Shown piece after piece: positions 63,910-64,000 of a DNA stretch of 64,000 bases. Source of the DNA: Methylocystis sp. ATCC 49242. GTDB lineage: Bacteria > Pseudomonadota > Alphaproteobacteria > Rhizobiales > Beijerinckiaceae. The notes beneath the pieces are model-generated. The model was not told the DNA's origin, did not search any database, and saw only the letters and a program-made list of their open reading frames with translations. The stretch lies in contig NZ_KE124772.1 in assembly GCF_000188155.2 (NCBI RefSeq), forward strand, positions 1 through 64,000. The letters are read 5' to 3'. Position numbers and translations under genes: made by a program. Numbering within the stretch: the first letter of the stretch is position 1; the number at the start of each line of letters is the position of its first letter.

Positions 63910-64000
63910 ATGAAAAACCGTTTCGACATTCACCAAGAAATCACAAACTGCATTGTCTCCGCCATCGAGGCCGGCGCGGGAGAATTCAAGCTGCCTTGGC
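63910..64000 (+). CDS. ardC: ArdC-type antirestriction protein (5' end only)
   Basis: The first 30 residues are in the window (KNRFDIHQEITNCIVSAIEA then GAGEFKLPW). They match the start of the N-terminal single-stranded DNA-binding domain (DUF1738) of ArdC antirestriction proteins, which typically read IYQxVTxxIIxxLExG...PW. ArdC protects incoming plasmid DNA from restriction and is carried by conjugative plasmids. The gene continues past the window edge. GGAGAGAG lies eight bases upstream of the start. Confidence 0.8.
   Translation, partial: MKNRFDIHQEITNCIVSAIEAGAGEFKLPW

Overview
The window looks like part of a conjugative plasmid or integrative conjugative element from a GC-rich alphaproteobacterium, probably a Hyphomicrobiales (Rhizobiales) or Methylocystis-like host. 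The evidence is a complete VirB/VirD4 transfer system, a relaxase with an LPD7 domain, plasmid-type ParB, DUF932, DUF2493 and ArdC genes, and alphaproteobacterial IS elements. The host assignment is inferred from gene content and codon style. No rRNA, tRNA or CRISPR array was seen.

Layout. 1-13.6 kb is accessory and decayed: an FtsH-type protease with a small membrane protein, a PaoABC-like aldehyde oxidoreductase operon on the minus strand, remnants of IS110 and IS5 elements, a cold-shock gene, a small exported protein, several broken genes (DUF6481, a nucleoside deaminase, an MFS transporter), an apparently intact IS3-family element and a TauE/SafE permease. 13.6-22.9 kb is a plasmid block read toward a probable oriT: DUF932, ParB-like, toprim protein, DUF2493, two short SSBs, and a tandem-XRE regulator on the other strand. 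23.2-25.6 kb is on the minus strand: VapBC, a membrane protein, a ParA-like ATPase and a small HTH-like protein. 25.6-26.1 kb holds the candidate oriT, followed by mobC and the relaxase up to 29.5 kb.

29.7-35.8 kb is cargo: a membrane methyltransferase, an exported PLD nuclease, a cupin protein, a hypothetical protein, TrxC, and a frameshifted RecD2. 36.1-42.3 kb is the most striking part: a 1589-residue protein joining a NERD nuclease-like domain, a degenerate kinase, a second kinase with its key residues and an SF1 helicase, translationally coupled to a 463-residue partner. I propose it as a candidate defence system. 42.5-55.3 kb is the minus-strand T4SS operon virB1-2-3-4-x-5-7-6-8-9-10-11-virD4. 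Opposite it, 55.5-59.5 kb carries small exported or membrane proteins and a frameshifted toprim protein. 60.4-63.4 kb is a restriction-modification cassette with a ribbon-helix-helix gene, a C5 methyltransferase, an endonuclease and a GIY-YIG nuclease. The window ends inside an ArdC-type antirestriction gene.

How it fits together: relaxase and MobC would nick oriT, VirD4 would deliver the strand to the VirB channel, and the genes left of oriT (SSBs, ParB-like, DUF932, DUF2493) have the gene content and direction expected of a leading region expressed early in the recipient. VapBC, ParA/ParB-like proteins, R-M, ArdC and the NERD-kinase-helicase pair would provide maintenance, anti-defence and defence. 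Several otherwise intact genes carry single-base frameshifts next to G/C runs, which could be decay or assembly error.
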